A DNA stretch of 8,491 nt from NCBI GenBank assembly GCA_016763595.1, contig JAESTN010000224.1:1-8491 (forward strand), in the 5' to 3' direction. The notes beneath the pieces were generated by a model. It saw only the letters and a program-made list of their open reading frames with translations. It did no database searches and was not told where the DNA came from. Both the position numbers and the translations under genes were made by a program. The first letter of the stretch is position 1; each line of letters opens with the position of its first letter. The stretch comes from Flavobacteriaceae bacterium (GTDB lineage: Bacteria; Bacteroidota; Bacteroidia; Flavobacteriales; Flavobacteriaceae). This document shows, piece after piece, positions 6,136 to 8,491 of the stretch.

Positions 6136-7701
6136 ATGAAGCACTCTTTTTCTTATAAGAAAGCAGTACATTGTTTGCCCCTTCTTTTTTGTTTTTTTCT
6201 CTATACTCATACTACTTTTTCACAAGAAAACATTGCTTCTTTAAAAGGGAGAGCATTAAAAAATGCTGTTCGATTAAATTTTATTCCGGTACAAATGCCT
6301 ACCGATTTTGATGCTAGTTTAAAACCAACAATGGGTTTAATGGGATTGCATTACCAAATACCAATTAACAATTGGCTGTATGCTGGTGTTGGAATGTATG
6401 CAGCTGTTACTGGAGACCAAGGCGGGCTGTTTACCTTTGGAGTTGAGTTGGGCGTTAACAAACAGTTATATCATAATTTGTATTTGGACGCCAATTTTCA
6501 TTTTGGCGGCGGCGGTGGGTATCGTTATTTAATTAATGATGGTGCTTTTATCAATCCTAATATTGGACTGCGGTACAAACAAGAAAAATTTAGTTTTGGT
6601 GTACAATACAGTCATCTAAACTTTTACACAGGAGCCATAAAAAGCAATTCCTTTTCATTCTTCATTGAAATTCCGAGTGTTTTAAAATTTACCGATTACA
6701 GCAATGCACAAAAAAACTTTGTAGCGACAAACCTATCAATGGATCATTTTTGGAAAGCACCGGTCACTAAAAATGTACAACAAGTCCGTTTTGATTTTTT
6801 TAAGCCAATCGGTAACTCTAGAAAAGACAATGCAAATAACCAAGAACCTTTAACAGAAGTATTGGCCGTTTTAGGGTTTGAATACCAAAAATACATCAGC
6901 AATACAACTTTTGTTTTTGCACATACAGATGCAATTTATAAAGGGTTACGTGCGGGTTTTATGGATTTATTTTTTGGAGTAGGATACCATCCATACCAAT
7001 CAAAAAACATCAATCTATTCACGAAATTTGCTATTGGAGCTGCGGGTGGTCGTATTGCGCCAGAAGGTGGTTTGATGATGTATCCAAGTGCAGGAATTGA
7101 TTTTAAAATATCAACTAAAATAGCTTTAAGCTCACATGCAGGATATTACAGAGCAGTTGCCGGAGATTTAGAAGCCTATACTTTTGGGGTTGGAGTTAAA
7201 TACTTAGGTTTTAATGGAGGAACAAAAAACTATAGCGCATTTAAAACTCAAGGTATTAGAATAGGAATTCAAAACCAAACATATTTAGAGGTTTTAAAAA
7301 CGGATGACTTCCCTGTAGATTTGCAATTATTAGGATTGCAAGTAAGTTACGATTTGAACGCTACTTTTTATTTAGTTGGTGAGGTTGGTTTTGCCTATGA
7401 TGGAAAATCTGGTGGTTACGCACACGGAATGGCGGGAATTGGTATGTATTCTCCCTATTTTATAAAAAATAAAATAAGGGCACATTTTGAAGCAATGGCT
7501 GGAGCAGCTGGTGGCGCTGGTGTAGACACTGGTGAAGGAATTGTAGTTAGACCATCAATTGGATTGAGCTATACTCTTACAAATACTGTATCTTTGCAAT
7601 CTTCAATTGGAAAATTTATCACTCCTTTTGGAGAATTAGAATCAACAAATATAACAATTGGATTGAGTTTTAGCTTGGCTACTTTATCCGCAAGAAAATA
7701 A
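6136..7701 (+). CDS. Secreted outer-membrane beta-barrel protein with three tandem repeats
   Basis: A 521-residue protein that I do not recognise by family name. A signal peptide (MKHSFSYKK, hydrophobic core, cleavage near TTFS|QENI) precedes amphipathic strands with frequent Gly and aromatic residues, as in outer-membrane barrels. I read three diverged copies, at about residues 43-180, 214-359 and 372-515. Each starts with a V/I-R-hydrophobic strand (Arg46, Arg218, Arg375), carries a Gly-rich turn (GGGGG at 124, GAAGG at 301, GAAGG at 456), then a P-x-x-G strand (NPNIG, YPSAG, RPSIG), and ends in a Gly/Phe-rich strand. I count eight strands per copy, 24 in all. The frame is open from ATG 6091, but ATG 6136 starts cleanly at the signal peptide. 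It begins 50 bases after prfC and ends 28 bases before the cyclophilin-FKBP gene, so all may be cotranscribed. Function unknown. Confidence 0.85.
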   Translation: MKHSFSYKKAVHCLPLLFCFFLYTHTTFSQENIASLKGRALKNAVRLNFIPVQMPTDFDASLKPTMGLMGLHYQIPINNWLYAGVGMYAAVTGDQGGLFTFGVELGVNKQLYHNLYLDANFHFGGGGGYRYLINDGAFINPNIGLRYKQEKFSFGVQYSHLNFYTGAIKSNSFSFFIEIPSVLKFTDYSNAQKNFVATNLSMDHFWKAPVTKNVQQVRFDFFKPIGNSRKDNANNQEPLTEVLAVLGFEYQKYISNTTFVFAHTDAIYKGLRAGFMDLFFGVGYHPYQSKNINLFTKFAIGAAGGRIAPEGGLMMYPSAGIDFKISTKIALSSHAGYYRAVAGDLEAYTFGVGVKYLGFNGGTKNYSAFKTQGIRIGIQNQTYLEVLKTDDFPVDLQLLGLQVSYDLNATFYLVGEVGFAYDGKSGGYAHGMAGIGMYSPYFIKNKIRAHFEAMAGAAGGAGVDTGEGIVVRPSIGLSYTLTNTVSLQSSIGKFITPFGELESTNITIGLSFSLATLSARK

Positions 7702-7729
7702 TAGAAATACAAGAATAAATAATACAATT

Positions 7730-8491
7730 ATGAATAACGGAATCTATGCTAAATTCAACACCAACAGAGGTGAGATTTTAGTGAATTTAGAATTTGAAAA
7801 AACTCCTGGAACTGTTGGGAATTTTATTGCTTTAGCAGAAGGAAACTTAGAAAATGAAGTAAAACCTCAAGGAACTCCATATTATGATGGATTGTCTTTT
7901 CATAGAGTCATTTCTGATTTTATGATTCAAGGAGGTTGCCCACAAGGAACTGGAACAGGAAACCCAGGTTATAAATTTGAGGATGAGTTTCATCCAGAGT
8001 TAAAACATGACAAGCCTGGTATCTTGGCAATGGCGAATTCTGGACCCGCAACAAACGGATCTCAATTTTACATCACACACATTCCTACACCTTGGTTAGA
8101 CAACAAACATACTGTTTTTGGTAGTGTTCTTGAAGGACAAGATATTGTTGATCTTATTTCTCAGGGAGATGAATTAACTTCTTTAGAAATTATTAGAGTT
8201 GGAGATGCTGCAGAGAACTTTAACGCAATTGAAGCTTTTAGAACCTTTGAAGGTTCTAGAACAAAGCGTGAAGAAGAAGAATTAGCAAAGCAAAAAGAAT
8301 TGTTAGATTCAGTTGCTGCCGGTTATGACGAAACTCCTAGTGGATTGCGTTACCAAATTTTACAAGAAGGAAACGTAAAAAAAGCAACAAAAGGTGCTAC
8401 TGTTTCTGTACATTATAAAGGACAGCTATTAGACGGAACTGTATTTGATTCTTCATACAAACGTAAAGATCCAATTGATTTTGCTATTGGC
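7730..8491 (+). CDS. Cyclophilin-FKBP fusion prolyl isomerase, 3' end beyond the window
   Basis: A dual-family peptidyl-prolyl isomerase with a cyclophilin domain joined to an FKBP domain. The first 254 residues are visible and the frame is still open at the right edge. No signal peptide is present, so it should be cytosolic and assist folding there. The cyclophilin domain (about 1-160) has every key residue: Arg59 in FHRV, Phe64 and Gln67 in DFMIQGG, MAN at 101-103, SQFYI with Phe113, Trp122 and His127. A charged, Glu/Lys-rich, probably helical linker spans about 162-197. The FKBP domain begins near 203 (PSGLRYQIL) and shows [16 protein letters not shown] with Tyr229, Phe239 and Asp240 of the ligand pocket, then PIDFAIG at the edge. 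Cyclophilin-FKBP fusions are known from Flavobacteria. The ATG at 7730 is the only sensible start. Both active sites look functional as far as seen. Confidence 0.94.
   Translation, partial: MNNGIYAKFNTNRGEILVNLEFEKTPGTVGNFIALAEGNLENEVKPQGTPYYDGLSFHRVISDFMIQGGCPQGTGTGNPGYKFEDEFHPELKHDKPGILAMANSGPATNGSQFYITHIPTPWLDNKHTVFGSVLEGQDIVDLISQGDELTSLEIIRVGDAAENFNAIEAFRTFEGSRTKREEEELAKQKELLDSVAAGYDETPSGLRYQILQEGNVKKATKGATVSVHYKGQLLDGTVFDSSYKRKDPIDFAIG

Overview
The window is AT-rich bacterial DNA that looks like a member of the Flavobacteriaceae (phylum Bacteroidota). The evidence is TAnnTTTG-type -7 promoter elements directly upstream of genes, A-rich leaders without Shine-Dalgarno sequences, several short-signal lipoproteins (Lys-rich N-terminus, Cys near residue 16-19), a cytosolic cyclophilin-FKBP fusion, and an intergenic TCGACT/CGCTCGACC-type repeat that I remember from this family. 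The genus cannot be fixed from the sequence alone.

Layout. Positions 1-675 hold no gene I can support, but they contain several hairpins and inverted repeats, including one pair of 29-base arms enclosing a central palindrome. Next is a leftward pair, idi (isopentenyl-diphosphate isomerase, 1658-1131) followed by a queD/PTPS-like 6-pyruvoyl/6-carboxy-tetrahydropterin synthase (1089-676). Diverging from idi is a cyclophilin lipoprotein (1714-2400), with both promoters packed into the 55-base gap. It is followed by an intergenic stretch with two consecutive hairpins, the second a good rho-independent terminator.

A second leftward pair follows: a TlpA-like thioredoxin lipoprotein (4369-3881) overlaps by ATGA a 397-residue beta-propeller-like lipoprotein (3884-2691) with a CxCC motif. 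Diverging from it is prfC (peptide chain release factor 3, 4497-6085), which is full length but split by a one-base deletion in an A-run at 4858-4861. Downstream on the same strand are a secreted beta-barrel protein of 521 residues (6136-7701), which I read as three tandem copies of an eight-strand unit, and the start of a cyclophilin-FKBP fusion (7730 to the right edge, incomplete).

How the genes fit together. The idi-queD pair is isoprenoid plus pterin/deazapurine metabolism. Three products act on protein folding or thiol state: two prolyl isomerases, one enveloped and one cytosolic, and a periplasm-facing thioredoxin-like lipoprotein. The window looks like ordinary chromosome. The points that stand out are the triplicated barrel, the prfC frameshift, the CxCC lipoprotein paired with TlpA, and the palindrome-rich left end.
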